Positions 54,167 to 63,521 of a stretch of 64,000 nucleotides of DNA are shown here, piece by piece. The DNA comes from an uncultured Alphaproteobacteria bacterium (GTDB taxonomy: Bacteria > Pseudomonadota > Alphaproteobacteria > MPNO01 > UBA2964). Made by a program: the position numbers and the translations under genes. Location: the NCBI GenBank assembly GCA_943787225.1, contig CALSLP010000002.1, forward strand, positions 210,648-274,647, read 5' to 3'. The notes below the pieces were generated by a model, which was not told the origin of the DNA, did not search any database, and saw only the letters and a program-made list of their open reading frames with translations. Every line of letters starts with the position of its first letter. Position 1 is the first letter of the stretch.

Positions 54167-54683
54167 ATGAGTATGCTTTCCGCCTCCCCTATATTCAGCC
54201 ATCGTAACGCCTCCGGTATCGCCGCTCTGGCAGCCGCGGGACTACTGATCGCTGTCTTTGCCATGCAATATATCGGCGGGTTGGCACCGTGCAGCCTGTG
54301 CCTGACCCAGCGTTGGCCTCATGGCGCTGCGCTGTTACTTGGTCTCATTGCCTTTATGCCGATCACCGCTGCCCCGGCACGACGGCTCTTGCTCGCCCTC
54401 ATCGCCCTTTCCTTTGCCATCACCGCTGGTATTGGTGCCTACCACGCCGGAGTGGAATATGGCTGGTTTGCTGGCCCAACGGCCTGCTCCGGCACTATTT
54501 CCGGGAACACCGTCGAAGAGCTCAAGCGACAATTAATGGCGCAACCTGTCGTGCGCTGTGATGAGGTCGCCTGGTCTCTGTTTGGCGTATCGCTTGGCAG
54601 GATATAATTTTCTCGCTTCAACGGCTCTTGCTGTATTCTGTGCGGCAGCCGCGTTGTGCGGCGCCGAAAAATTTAGGAGATGA
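54167..54683 (+). CDS. dsbB: Disulphide bond formation protein B (DsbB), frame break at C-terminus
   Basis: Four-helix inner-membrane protein with the first redox pair in LAPCSLCLTQRWPHG (CxxC) and the second pair Cys in GPTACSGT and PVVRCDEVAW. It reoxidises DsbA using quinone. The first frame stops at 54607 after LFGVSLGRI; an extra T in CGCTTGG (54594-54595) accounts for this, and the next frame continues AGYNFLASTALAVFCAAAAL, a normal last helix, to the TGA at 54681-54683. All catalytic cysteines lie before the break. It overlaps a possible COQ7 start. Confidence 0.85.
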
Positions 54684-54734
54684 CGGTGGGAGACACAAAA
54701 TCCCACCAAACCCAAGGTCACCGGTGAAGGCCGC

Positions 54735-55262
54735 ATGCCAGGTGACCCAACGCGCGACCAGATGATTGACTCAATGATCCGCGTTGATCATGCAGGAGAG
54801 CATGGCGCGGTCCGCATATATGCTGGCCAGCTCGCTGTCCTTGCCGGGACCGATGCCGAAGGCACGATCCGCGAAATGGCGGAACAGGAACAAAAACATC
54901 TCTCAACATTCGATTCGATGATTGCTGATCGACAGGTCCGACCGACCGCGCTCGCCCCAATTTGGCATGTCGCCGGGTTTGCGCTCGGCGCCGGCACCGC
55001 GCTGCTCGGGCCAAAGGCGGCGATGGCCTGTACCCAGGCGGTCGAAGAAGTTATCGACGAGCATTATGCGGCGCAGGCTGATCAACTCGGTGATGATGAA
55101 AAAGACCTGCGAGACACGATTGAAGAGTTCCGCGCCGACGAGCGGGCGCATCGTGACAAGGCGATTGAGGAAGGTGCCGAACAAGCGCCGGGCTATGAAG
55201 TTTTGACCAGTGCCGTTAAGGCAGGCTCCAAGCTCGCAATCTGGTTATCGAGCCGAATTTAA
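54735..55262 (+). CDS. coq7: Demethoxyubiquinone hydroxylase (COQ7 family)
   Basis: This is a di-iron carboxylate monooxygenase of ubiquinone synthesis. The ligands are in MIRVDHAGEHGAVRIYAG (Glu, then ExxH in EMAEQEQKH) and AVEEVIDEHYAAQ and ADERAHRDKA. The ATG at 54735 is in the main frame. An ATG at 54680-54682 overlapping the dsbB stop could be the real start (M-T-V-G-D-T) if one base in AAAATCCC near 54699-54705 is removed, giving PTKPKVTGEGRMPGD, a typical leader. Length 175 residues, or about 193 with that leader. Membrane-associated. Confidence 0.88.
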   Translation: MPGDPTRDQMIDSMIRVDHAGEHGAVRIYAGQLAVLAGTDAEGTIREMAEQEQKHLSTFDSMIADRQVRPTALAPIWHVAGFALGAGTALLGPKAAMACTQAVEEVIDEHYAAQADQLGDDEKDLRDTIEEFRADERAHRDKAIEEGAEQAPGYEVLTSAVKAGSKLAIWLSSRI

Positions 55263-55804
55263 CGGCGTTTCTTTTTCTTGAAACGATAAGTGCGATGACA
55301 AGCCACACAGGACTTGCCGAGCGCGAAATAGGCAGTGCTCGCCCGTTTCTTGTTTCCAGCGCGCCCGGCTTCTGCCAAGACGGTCGCGGACCGCACCATG
55401 CTATTCATCGCGCGCGTAAATCCTCGCCAGTCCTTCCAGACTTTGGGTAAAGCCTGAGTCGGTTTTTTCCAGCTACCTTTAGGAAAAAGCTTGCTTGATT
55501 TGCGGCCATGATCGGCGATCTTCTCAGATGCCGCCGCAATCTTGGAGCCATCAAAGCGTTTTTTACCGCGAACCATGGCACTGATCAGCTTCATCTGGGC
55601 ACCCATTGCTTCCATACGATCCATGCGCATTTTAACAACGCCTGTGGCCCCCTCATGGGCAATCACGATGTTTTTTGTCGGAAAAGCACCGTTTTGCGGG
55701 GCACTAGACTGCGCATAGCCAAGAGAACTGCCCGCTGGCAGGGCCAACAAAACAGCAAAAAGAGCGACCGGAAGATTTTTAATAATTTTCATGGGCAATT
55801 TCAT
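55259..55804 (-). CDS. Cytochrome c' family protein
   Basis: About 181 residues with a signal peptide (NLPVALFAVLLALPAGSSLG). A single haem site close to the C-terminus, SCVACHRTYRFKKKKRR, and a four-helix-bundle pattern (MDRMEAMGAQMKLISAMV; SKIAAASEKIADHG) identify cytochrome c', which binds NO and other gases at a five-coordinate haem. The ATG at 55802-55804 gives MKLPMKII; ATG 55792 is an alternative. The very basic Lys/Arg tail is unusual. It is convergent with the COQ7 gene (4 bp overlap). Confidence 0.87.
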   Translation of the reverse strand: MKLPMKIIKNLPVALFAVLLALPAGSSLGYAQSSAPQNGAFPTKNIVIAHEGATGVVKMRMDRMEAMGAQMKLISAMVRGKKRFDGSKIAAASEKIADHGRKSSKLFPKGSWKKPTQALPKVWKDWRGFTRAMNSMVRSATVLAEAGRAGNKKRASTAYFALGKSCVACHRTYRFKKKKRR

Positions 55805-55935
55805 AACACCCAATTATGTCAGAATTTTGCCATTACACGACTTACTTTATTTAAAAATCGTTTTGTACCCGCTGCGCTTGGTTTCTGAGGCCATCGCGGA
55901 TGGGCATAAGCCAGCAAAACCCGCATTGACGCGGC

Positions 55936-58248
55936 TCACACGATCGGGGGCTGCGAATGAACGGTGATCTCCGGCAACGCATCATCATACCGCTCTATTT
56001 CCACAAGCGCTGTTTGCGAGATCGGTGCCTGCGCGAGCTGCGATGTCCCCTTATCAAGGGTCAACATGTTGGGATTGCCATGCCGGTCAAGGGTGCCGGG
56101 GACCCCGGGCTCCAACGGATCGTACCAGGCCCCTGTCGCCAGCTGCACAACACCTTCGCGAAGATCATCAGATATCACGACACCTGCGAGGCATTGTCCC
56201 CGGCCATTAAAGACTCGAACGATGTCGCCCGCGATCAGATCACGATCTTCCGCATCCACTACATTCATGGAAATAGGTTCGCGCCCGGCAATCTTGGACT
56301 GCACACTGACTGGCCCGGAATCCAGCTGACCATGCAGACGTGTCCGAGGCTGATTGGAAATCAGATGGAGCGGGTATTCAGCAACTCTCTCTGAACCAAG
56401 CCATTCGGCCGGTTCCAGCCATACCGGGTGGCCGGGACAATCGTCATAGCCAAAACTGTCAATCGTTTCCGAGAAGATTTCGATTTTACCAGACGGTGTT
56501 TTCAATGGTTTCGCGGTGGGATCCTTGCGGAAACTCTCCATCAGGATCACGGGCTGATTCGGACGAGAAAACTCGAAATCGCCCGCTTCCCAGAACGTCT
56601 GAAAATCCGGCATTTCAATCCCCGACTTTGCGTTTTGCTGCCGGGCGGTGTCATACATATGCTGTAACCACCCAGCCTCATCCCGGCCTTCGGTGTATTC
56701 TTCACCGAACCCAAGGTAGTCCGCTATATCGGCAAAGATTTCAAAATCATTTCGCGCTTCGCCAACGGGTTCCATCGCTTTCTCGATTGCAAACCACATG
56801 GCGGGCACTGAGGCGACACCAATATCATTCCGCTCCAAAGTCGTCGTCGAAGGCAATACAATGTCAGCGTGCCGGGCCGCCGCCGTCCAGAACGGTTCAT
56901 GAATGATGACGGTGTCGACTTGCCGCCAACCTTCGAGAAGATAATTGATGTCCTGGTGGTGATGGAACGGGTTGCCGCCACACCAGTAAATCGCATGAAT
57001 ATCAGGATAGGTCAGTGTCTTGCCGTTAAAGGCACAACTTCCCCCGGGATTGAGCAACATGTCGGTCACGCGCGCAACCGGGATGTATGATTTAACAGGA
57101 TTCTGCCCCACCGGCAGACGAGGCCCGGCCGCTCGCGACCTTGGTGTTCCGATACCACCGAGGCAACCATAGCCAAATCCCATGCCCCCACCAGGCAAAC
57201 CGATCTGACCCAACATCGCTGCCAGGGTGACCGCCATCCAGTAAGGTTGTTCGCCATGATCAGCACGCTGTAGCGACCAGCATGCTGTGATCATCGTTCG
57301 ACCGATCGACATCTTTTCAGCCAATTTCTGGATAGCCGCAGCCGGAATCTCGCAAATTTCAGCAGCCCAATGAGCATCTTTAGGCTGACCGTCGGTTCCG
57401 CCGGTCAGATAGGCCGTGAATTTTTCAAACCCGACGCAATATTTATTGAGAAAATCCTGATCATGACTATCCGTTTGGTAGATCTCATAGGCCAGGCCCA
57501 GCATGAATGCGGTATCGGTATTGGGACGGATCGCCATCCATTCCGCCCCCTCTAATCCGGCTGCATCGTCCCGAACCGGGCTAACGCAAACAATGTTAAG
57601 CTTGGCACTGGAAAGTCGCTCCTGCCAAAGCGCATCGTCATGTTCAGGCAAGCCACCATAGTTTATTTGGGTATTCTTGAGGGGCACACCACCGAACGAT
57701 AAAAGCAGATCCGTATTGTCGGCTATCGACTGCCAGCTGGTCAGGGGGCCATTCACGGCCTGCCCGGAACCCAGAATATGCGGCATTAAAACTTCAGCGG
57801 CCCCATTGGAATAATTACCTACTGAGTTGGTAAACCCACCCGCCAATCCGAGAAAGCGTTTCAGTGTTGCCTGGGCCTGATGGAACCGACCGGCACTCGC
57901 CCAGCCATAGGAACCAGCGTAAATTGAAGACGGCCCAAAATCGTCATAAACACGTTCCAGCTCATCGGCGACGAGCTCCGTTGCCTGCTCCCAGGTCACC
58001 TGGACAAACGGCTCTCCACCCCGTCCGGTACCGTTTCCCGTTGGCCCATTATCCAGCCAGCCTTTGCGCACCATTGGCGCCATCACGCGGCTATCAAGAT
58101 GCTGGCTCGCAGCAACGGCAGACTCAATTAAAGGCGTCGGATTCGGGTCTCGTGGATGAGGTTCAGCAGAAAATGTATCCTGATCATCTTTCGAAACCTG
58201 ATAAACACCCCAGTGCCCACCGGAGAAATACTTCTTTTTGTCTGGCAC
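55936..58248 (-). CDS. Molybdopterin-dependent oxidoreductase of the biotin/DMSO/TMAO sulphoxide reductase type
   Basis: This 770-residue protein of the DMSO reductase superfamily has no signal peptide or N-terminal Fe-S cysteines, like cytoplasmic BisC. Features are SSIYAGSYGWASAGRFHQAQ, the Mo-ligand serine region VGNYSNGAAEVLMPHIL, the DTLLLSFGGVPLKN-like segment NTDLLLSFGGVPLKNTQ, WRQVDTVIIHEPFWTAAARHADIVLPSTTTLERND, read in parts, and the C-terminal cap QPRTRLHGQLDSG. It probably reduces an S- or N-oxide. The gene stands alone and is divergent from a VOC-family gene. Confidence 0.87.
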   Translation of the reverse strand: MPDKKKYFSGGHWGVYQVSKDDQDTFSAEPHPRDPNPTPLIESAVAASQHLDSRVMAPMVRKGWLDNGPTGNGTGRGGEPFVQVTWEQATELVADELERVYDDFGPSSIYAGSYGWASAGRFHQAQATLKRFLGLAGGFTNSVGNYSNGAAEVLMPHILGSGQAVNGPLTSWQSIADNTDLLLSFGGVPLKNTQINYGGLPEHDDALWQERLSSAKLNIVCVSPVRDDAAGLEGAEWMAIRPNTDTAFMLGLAYEIYQTDSHDQDFLNKYCVGFEKFTAYLTGGTDGQPKDAHWAAEICEIPAAAIQKLAEKMSIGRTMITACWSLQRADHGEQPYWMAVTLAAMLGQIGLPGGGMGFGYGCLGGIGTPRSRAAGPRLPVGQNPVKSYIPVARVTDMLLNPGGSCAFNGKTLTYPDIHAIYWCGGNPFHHHQDINYLLEGWRQVDTVIIHEPFWTAAARHADIVLPSTTTLERNDIGVASVPAMWFAIEKAMEPVGEARNDFEIFADIADYLGFGEEYTEGRDEAGWLQHMYDTARQQNAKSGIEMPDFQTFWEAGDFEFSRPNQPVILMESFRKDPTAKPLKTPSGKIEIFSETIDSFGYDDCPGHPVWLEPAEWLGSERVAEYPLHLISNQPRTRLHGQLDSGPVSVQSKIAGREPISMNVVDAEDRDLIAGDIVRVFNGRGQCLAGVVISDDLREGVVQLATGAWYDPLEPGVPGTLDRHGNPNMLTLDKGTSQLAQAPISQTALVEIERYDDALPEITVHSQPPIV

Positions 58249-58388
58249 AGCCGCCCCGTTTCTTACCTGTTTGAGATTTATGACCTCACCACCCAGCGGT
58301 CAAGCAACGGATCACCTGTAAGCGATCTCCCAATTCTGCTAATATGGTCTCCAACGAGACGTTAAACAGAAGAGATGGGGTGTTAATC

Positions 58389-58856
58389 ATGGCTGGATTT
58401 CACGTCGGACATATGGGCCTGCACGTTCCTTCTATAGACGAGGAAATGGAATTCCTGGAAAAACTCGGCGGCTCGGTTACTGGCATCGATCAGATGGATA
58501 ACGGGACCCGCGTTGCTTTTGTGTCGATGGATGGCGAACGCCACCACACAATCGCTCTGTTCGAAGATGGCGAAAAACTGCCCTCCGGCAATTCACGGAT
58601 GAGAGGCACAGGACTGCATCACATCGCCATGCCCGTCGACAGCCGTGATGACGTCGACAAGTGGCAGAAAGAGCTGGAAGAGAAAGGCGTGAAAACAGCA
58701 GGACCTTCGATCCAGGGTCCTGAAGGTGGGGGGCTGGAAAACGGCAGCGGCAGCTATTCGATCTTTTTCCAGGACCCCAACGGCATCTGTTTTGAAATCT
58801 ATACAGGGTCGATGTCCGTTGCGGAGTTCAAGACATCGAAAGCAGCTGCACAATGA
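58389..58856 (+). CDS. VOC-family (glyoxalase/epimerase-like) protein
   Basis: The ATG at 58389 begins MAGFHVGHMGLHVPSIDEEM; the longer frame from 58344 is not convincing. Two beta-alpha-beta-beta-beta units are visible, with metal ligands likely His in HVGHMGLHV, Glu/His in RGTGLHHIAMPV and Glu in GICFEIYTG. It resembles methylmalonyl-CoA epimerase and other VOC enzymes. 155 residues. It overlaps the following hydrolase by 4 bp (ATGA). Confidence 0.84.
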   Translation: MAGFHVGHMGLHVPSIDEEMEFLEKLGGSVTGIDQMDNGTRVAFVSMDGERHHTIALFEDGEKLPSGNSRMRGTGLHHIAMPVDSRDDVDKWQKELEEKGVKTAGPSIQGPEGGGLENGSGSYSIFFQDPNGICFEIYTGSMSVAEFKTSKAAAQ

Positions 58857-59611
58857 TCGAGAAATTTCTCCCGGTCCCCACCAAGGATGGGGAGATGAAA
58901 ACCTTTATCGTCCACCCCGACAATGACGGACCACATCCAGCCGTGATTCTGTTCATGGATATCTGGGGCGTTCGAGAAGAGCTCTGTGGTGTCGCCCGGC
59001 GCATCGCCGCAGAAGGGTACTATGCCGTCTTGCCGAACCTTTATTACCGACAAGGCGATATAGCCAATGTGTTCTGGGATAGTGATGGACGGCAAATCTC
59101 CCTGCACAAGCTGGACGAAGAACGTGAAAAGATCGTCCACGATCAACGCAAGAATTTGTCAAACGACATGATCCTGTCAGATGTTACAGACCTCATCCCT
59201 TTCATCGACAGCCAGGACGCCGCTAAATCCGGTCCGATGGGCTCTATTGGCTGGTGCATGGGGGGCTGGGTCGGGTTCAAAACAGCTGTCGAATTTCCCG
59301 ACACGTTCCAGGCCACAGCAACATTACATGCCACCAAGCCTTTATCAGAGCAGCCCGGCTCACCTCATCTTCAGCTCGATAAAATGCGGGGCGGCCTTTA
59401 TTGCGGCTGGGCCGAACATGATCACCTGTCACCGCCATCGATGGTAGCTGAGCTGGAACCGCTGCTCGCCGCGTCGCCTGTCGACTATACCGGCAGCATG
59501 CATCTCGGTGTTGAACATGGTTATGCCCTCCCCGACCGGGATATTTACGCTGAAGACGCAGCAGAACAGGATTGGGTAAAAATTTTTAAGATGTACAAGC
59601 GTTACTTATAA
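58853..59611 (+). CDS. Dienelactone hydrolase
   Basis: This 252-residue alpha/beta hydrolase has the family signatures PAVILFMDIWGVREELCGVA, the nucleophile elbow GSIGWCMGGWVGFK (Cys, as in canonical dienelactone hydrolase), an Asp/His in AEHDHLSPPS and the final His in SMHLGVEHGYALPDR. It hydrolyses dienelactone, a chlorocatechol ring-cleavage product, or related lactones. It is translationally coupled to the VOC gene and convergent with an EamA transporter. Confidence 0.88.
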   Translation: MIEKFLPVPTKDGEMKTFIVHPDNDGPHPAVILFMDIWGVREELCGVARRIAAEGYYAVLPNLYYRQGDIANVFWDSDGRQISLHKLDEEREKIVHDQRKNLSNDMILSDVTDLIPFIDSQDAAKSGPMGSIGWCMGGWVGFKTAVEFPDTFQATATLHATKPLSEQPGSPHLQLDKMRGGLYCGWAEHDHLSPPSMVAELEPLLAASPVDYTGSMHLGVEHGYALPDRDIYAEDAAEQDWVKIFKMYKRYL

Positions 59612-59645
59612 GACGAACAACCGATGATCACCGCCGCCTAGCGGC

Positions 59646-60498
59646 TCAGCCGGACTTGCTGCTGCTTCGTGCCAAGGCATAAGAGCTTGCAAAAATGATC
59701 ACGGCACCGACCCAGGTCCAGAAATCGCCGGATTCTGAAAACAGCAGATAAGCGGCAGCGGCTGCCATTGGCATTCGCAGAAAATCGAAACGGCATCACC
59801 GCACTGGCATCCGCAAGCGTAAAGGATCGCGCATAGGCATAGACCGCGATCGTCCCGTTCACGCCGATGGCGATAAATATCGGCAAATCCTCAAGCGGTG
59901 GGGTCACCCAGAAAAATAATGCTGGCACCAGCGCAATCGGTAGCATCAACAGATTGAAGTAAAAGACCGACTGGTTCGCCGTATCTGTCGTCATCAACCG
60001 CTTAACGCAGATATTGGAAACAGCATAAGAAAAGGCCGACAACATTACCAAAAGGGTCGCAACTTCTATGGCGACAATTCCGGGCCGGACGATAACCAAC
60101 AATCCAGCGAACCCCGTTAACACCGCCAACCAGCGTGCAGCCGTAACCGACTCTTTCAGGATCAACGCGGCCAGCACGACAACGAAGAGCGGCTGGGTAA
60201 AACTCAGCGCCGTGACATCTGGCAGCGGGATATTCGCAATGCCGTAAAAAAGCAGCAGCACGCCGATGTAGGAGAGAAGCGCCCGCAAACTATGCAACGG
60301 TAAGCGCTGGGTTTTGAGCGTAGACAGCCCTGACCTCATAGCGAGGGGGAGAAGAATGCAGACCGACACCAGGTTACGAAAAAACAGTATCTCAAACGAC
60401 GAATAATCTTCTGACAGCTGGCGCACCAGGACCGTCATGATCGTCCAGCATACTCCCGCCAGGATCATCCATGCCGCGCCGCGGAGCGTATTGTTCAT
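59646..60498 (-). CDS. EamA/DMT-superfamily transporter, frame break near C-terminus
   Basis: About ten hydrophobic helices in two EamA repeats (LRGAAWMILAGVCWTIMTVLVRQ; ALSYIGVLLLFYGIANIPLPDVTAL; FAGLLVIVRPGIVAIEVATLLVM, read in parts). Near the end, MPFRF is followed by a shift; removing one T of a four-T run (plus strand AAAA 59781-59784) gives LRMPMAAAAAYLLFSESGDF, then a normal last helix (FASSYALARSS) and the TGA at 59646-59648. As drawn, the present frame runs to 59638. Substrate unknown; often an amino acid or metabolite exporter. Confidence 0.8.
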
Positions 60499-60530
60499 AC
60501 AGTCAGCTAATCTGGAACAGTGGCGCGCTG

Positions 60531-61976
60531 TTACCCACCTTTTACGAAACTATTAGGCAGGACCTCGGCCCATTTCTTGCGGATACGATCATCAAGCTCG
60601 GGGCTGTTACGCGCAACAATAGGGAAAGTATCGCGGCGTCTATAGGGAATACAGGCATCGACCACGACACGCGCATTGCGCCGATCAGTCTCGTCATCAA
60701 AACACATCGGATCGAGATGCGAGCTCCAGCCACCAGAAATAACATCGACGTCTTCACGCGGATCACAACGGGTACACATTGACCAGATAACGTCATTGAT
60801 ATTGGTTGGGTCGATATCCTCATCGACCACCACGGTCCAGCGATTGCAGTAGGCGCCAGCCAAACATTGCGACGCGACCAGACCTGCCTGTTTCGCATGT
60901 CCGCCATATAGCTGCTTGATGGCAACGGTGAGCCAGAAACGACTGCCGCCCGCTTCATGCGCCCACACACCTTTGATCTCTGGTACCCCGGCTGCTTCAA
61001 GCTGAGACCAAACAGCCCCACAGCGATAATGACCAAGGTAATAGGTGTTGTCGTTTGGTGGTACCGCAGGCACCGCCCCCATCAATACCGGATTATTGCG
61101 GTGCATCATGGTTTCGACACGGATCGCCGGTTCCGGGCGTTGTCCACCGGCGTAATACCCGGTCCATTCTCCAAGCGGTCCTTCAACGACCTCATCGTCG
61201 GGGTGGATATACCCTTCCAGCGCAATTTCGGCATTGGCCGGTACCGGTAGTCCGGTTTTTGGCATATTGATGATTTCAATAGCCTCATCAAAAATTCCGC
61301 CGGCGGCTTCATACTCGCTTTTGCCATAGGGAATTTCGAGACCCGCCAACATAAACAAGGCGGGATGCATGCCAAATACCGCTGCAACGGGACAAGGTTC
61401 ACCGCGCGCATGATATTTTTCCATGATCAGTCGGCCATGCTTACCGGGTGACATCATCACCGAGGCAACGTCTGGTTCATGCACCTGCATGCGGTAAGTG
61501 CCGTAATTGATCCAGTCGGAATCGGGATCCTTCATCACCACCATGCAGGCCGTACCGATAAAATGTCCGCCATCATGTTCATGCCAGATCGGTGTCGGAA
61601 TAGATGTCAGATCAACATCGCCGCCCTCCATGACGTTCTCCAGCAACGCTCCACCATTGACCTGTTTCGGTGGAATTGAAGGCGCATCAGTCATATAGCT
61701 GCGCCACCACTGAATGAGATCCATCTCAGAGGCGTCAGCAGGCAAATCCAATGCCAGATTAATCCTCGGCGTCGATGTCACCAGGTTGGAGAGCACCCGG
61801 TGTCCTTTCGGAAAACCCGGAATGTCGTCAAACATCAGCGCCGGATTACCCATCTTGCGTTGAACGATATCGACAATGCCGCCAATATCTTCCTTAGGTT
61901 CCGCGCCCGAAATTTTGTGCAGCTCACCCGCCGCTTCAATCTCACTGATCCAATCTCGTAAGTCTTTATTCGCCAC
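60531..61976 (-). CDS. UbiD-family decarboxylase, copy 3
   Basis: About 481 residues from the GTG at 61974-61976, which has GGAG about 8 bp upstream; a longer frame back to 62150 overlaps the divergent promoter. It shows YGTYRMQVHEPDVASVMMSPGKH, the HPALFMLAGLEIPYGKSEYEAAGGIF region, and the active-site EGPLGEWTGYYAGGQRPEPA with both Glu. The ending SPELDDRIRKKWAEVLP is typical. It is divergent from a Mo-hydroxylase operon, the same layout as copy 1 at 6040-7694. The reaction would be prFMN-dependent (de)carboxylation. Confidence 0.9.
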   Translation of the reverse strand: MANKDLRDWISEIEAAGELHKISGAEPKEDIGGIVDIVQRKMGNPALMFDDIPGFPKGHRVLSNLVTSTPRINLALDLPADASEMDLIQWWRSYMTDAPSIPPKQVNGGALLENVMEGGDVDLTSIPTPIWHEHDGGHFIGTACMVVMKDPDSDWINYGTYRMQVHEPDVASVMMSPGKHGRLIMEKYHARGEPCPVAAVFGMHPALFMLAGLEIPYGKSEYEAAGGIFDEAIEIINMPKTGLPVPANAEIALEGYIHPDDEVVEGPLGEWTGYYAGGQRPEPAIRVETMMHRNNPVLMGAVPAVPPNDNTYYLGHYRCGAVWSQLEAAGVPEIKGVWAHEAGGSRFWLTVAIKQLYGGHAKQAGLVASQCLAGAYCNRWTVVVDEDIDPTNINDVIWSMCTRCDPREDVDVISGGWSSHLDPMCFDDETDRRNARVVVDACIPYRRRDTFPIVARNSPELDDRIRKKWAEVLPNSFVKGG

Positions 61977-62163
61977 GCCCGCCGCTCCAATGCTGAAGTG
62001 ATACGGATGAATGGTTAGCGCGTTTTCGCGAAATTGGGAATGGGTATGCCTTGAATAGAGAAATTGATCACCATCATCTTGCGCTTTATTGCTGAAGATG
62101 GGAGCATCCGGCCCCTTGCCGAAACCTGTTTTGGCACCGTGTACATTCATTAAGGAGGGCGGC

Positions 62164-63033
62164 GTGAAGGCGCCTAAATTTAATTATATAAGGGCCGAAT
62201 CGCGCCAGCAGGCGCTAGAGTTGCTTGATCAGCTCGGCGAAGACGGTCGCATCCTCGCGGGCGGCCAAAGCCTGATGCCCACGCTCAACATGCGCCTGTC
62301 ACAACCGGGCACCTTGATTGATATCAACAAGGTTACTGACCTTAGCGGTATCACGCTCGAAGACGGTATCGTCCGTATCGGTGCCATGACGCGTCATGTT
62401 GAGGTCGCAAACTCACCGATAATCGCAGAGAATTTGCCGTTGATTGCGGAAGCCATGCAGCATGTCGCTCATCACGCTGTGCGCAATCGTGGAACGATTG
62501 GCGGCAGCATTGCCCTCGCCGACCCGGCCGCCGAAATGCCGGCTTGCGTGCTGGCCCTCGGTGCGACGTTGGTTGTCGAAAGCATCAATGGCCGCCGTGA
62601 AATTGCCGCCGAAGATTATTTTAAAGGCTTGTACGAAACCGCCCGCGCCGCCAACGAACTCCTGGTCGAAATTCTGATACCGGCAGAAAAATCCGATAAC
62701 GTGTCGGTGTTTCTGGAACTGGCGCAACGACATGGCGATTTTGCCATGGCAGGTCTGGCCTGTGTCGCGCGCGTATCAAACAAGACCTTCGAAGAGCTGC
62801 GCCTGGTCTATTTCGGTAGCGAAGACAGGCCGACATTAGGGGCTGGCGCCATCGCCGCCGTGGTCGGCCAAACCTGGTCCGCAGAATGCAAAGAAGCTGC
62901 TGCAAACGCTTTAGCCGATGACCTGGATCCGATGACAAATTTACAAGGCAGTGCCGCGATGAAACTACATCTGCAAAAGGTTCTGACAGGCCGCGCGTTG
63001 GACGCCGCCATTGAACGTGCGGAGGCCGTCTAA
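62164..63033 (+). CDS. Mo-hydroxylase FAD-binding subunit (CoxM type), second copy
   Basis: The GTG at 62164 has AAGGAGGGC just upstream and begins MKAPKFNYIRAESRQQALEL; an ATG at 62089 in frame is less likely. Motifs are ILAGGQSLMPTLNMRLSQPG and VRNRGTIGGSIALADPAAEMP (FAD binding), with a C-terminal CO dehydrogenase flavoprotein domain. About 289 residues, intact. Overlaps the next start by 1 bp. It is the undamaged counterpart of 7817-8700. Confidence 0.92.
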   Translation: MKAPKFNYIRAESRQQALELLDQLGEDGRILAGGQSLMPTLNMRLSQPGTLIDINKVTDLSGITLEDGIVRIGAMTRHVEVANSPIIAENLPLIAEAMQHVAHHAVRNRGTIGGSIALADPAAEMPACVLALGATLVVESINGRREIAAEDYFKGLYETARAANELLVEILIPAEKSDNVSVFLELAQRHGDFAMAGLACVARVSNKTFEELRLVYFGSEDRPTLGAGAIAAVVGQTWSAECKEAAANALADDLDPMTNLQGSAAMKLHLQKVLTGRALDAAIERAEAV

Positions 63034-63518
63034 TGAGTGAAGCCACGCTTGAAATATCACTGACCGTCAATGGCGAGCAGGTCACCAAGACCGTTCCCGT
63101 CCGACAACACCTCGTAGACTTTCTGCGTAACGAACTCGGCTTTACTGGCTCACACCTCGGCTGCGAACATGGCGTTTGTGGCGCCTGCTCTGTGCGCGTT
63201 GATGATGCCGTTGTCCGCGGTTGTCTGATGCTCGCCGTGCAGGCCGATGGCGCAAAAGTGGAAACAGTCGAAGGGCTGAACGAAACCGGTGAAATCGCTG
63301 ACCTGCAAAAGAACTTCGTTGAACGCAACGCCATGCAGTGCGGCTATTGCACCCCCGGCATGCTTATCACGGCCGCCGAGCTCCTGCGGGAACCGAAACC
63401 CGTCAGCCGTGAGGAAATTCGTGAACATTTGTCGGGAAACTTCTGCCGCTGCACGGGCTATCACGCCATTGTGGATGCCGTGGAAACGACCATCAATACA
63501 CGGCTGGAGGAGGGCTGA
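63033..63518 (+). CDS. Mo-hydroxylase [2Fe-2S] subunit (CoxS type), second copy
   Basis: This 161-residue protein has all eight cluster cysteines: LGCEHGVCGACSVRVDDAVVRGC, read in parts, and QCGYCTPGM...GNFCRCTGYH. It starts at the ATG overlapping the preceding TAA (TAATG) and is followed 3 bp later by the large subunit. Paralogous to 8697-9179. Confidence 0.94.
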   Translation: MSEATLEISLTVNGEQVTKTVPVRQHLVDFLRNELGFTGSHLGCEHGVCGACSVRVDDAVVRGCLMLAVQADGAKVETVEGLNETGEIADLQKNFVERNAMQCGYCTPGMLITAAELLREPKPVSREEIREHLSGNFCRCTGYHAIVDAVETTINTRLEEG

Positions 63519-63521
63519 ACC

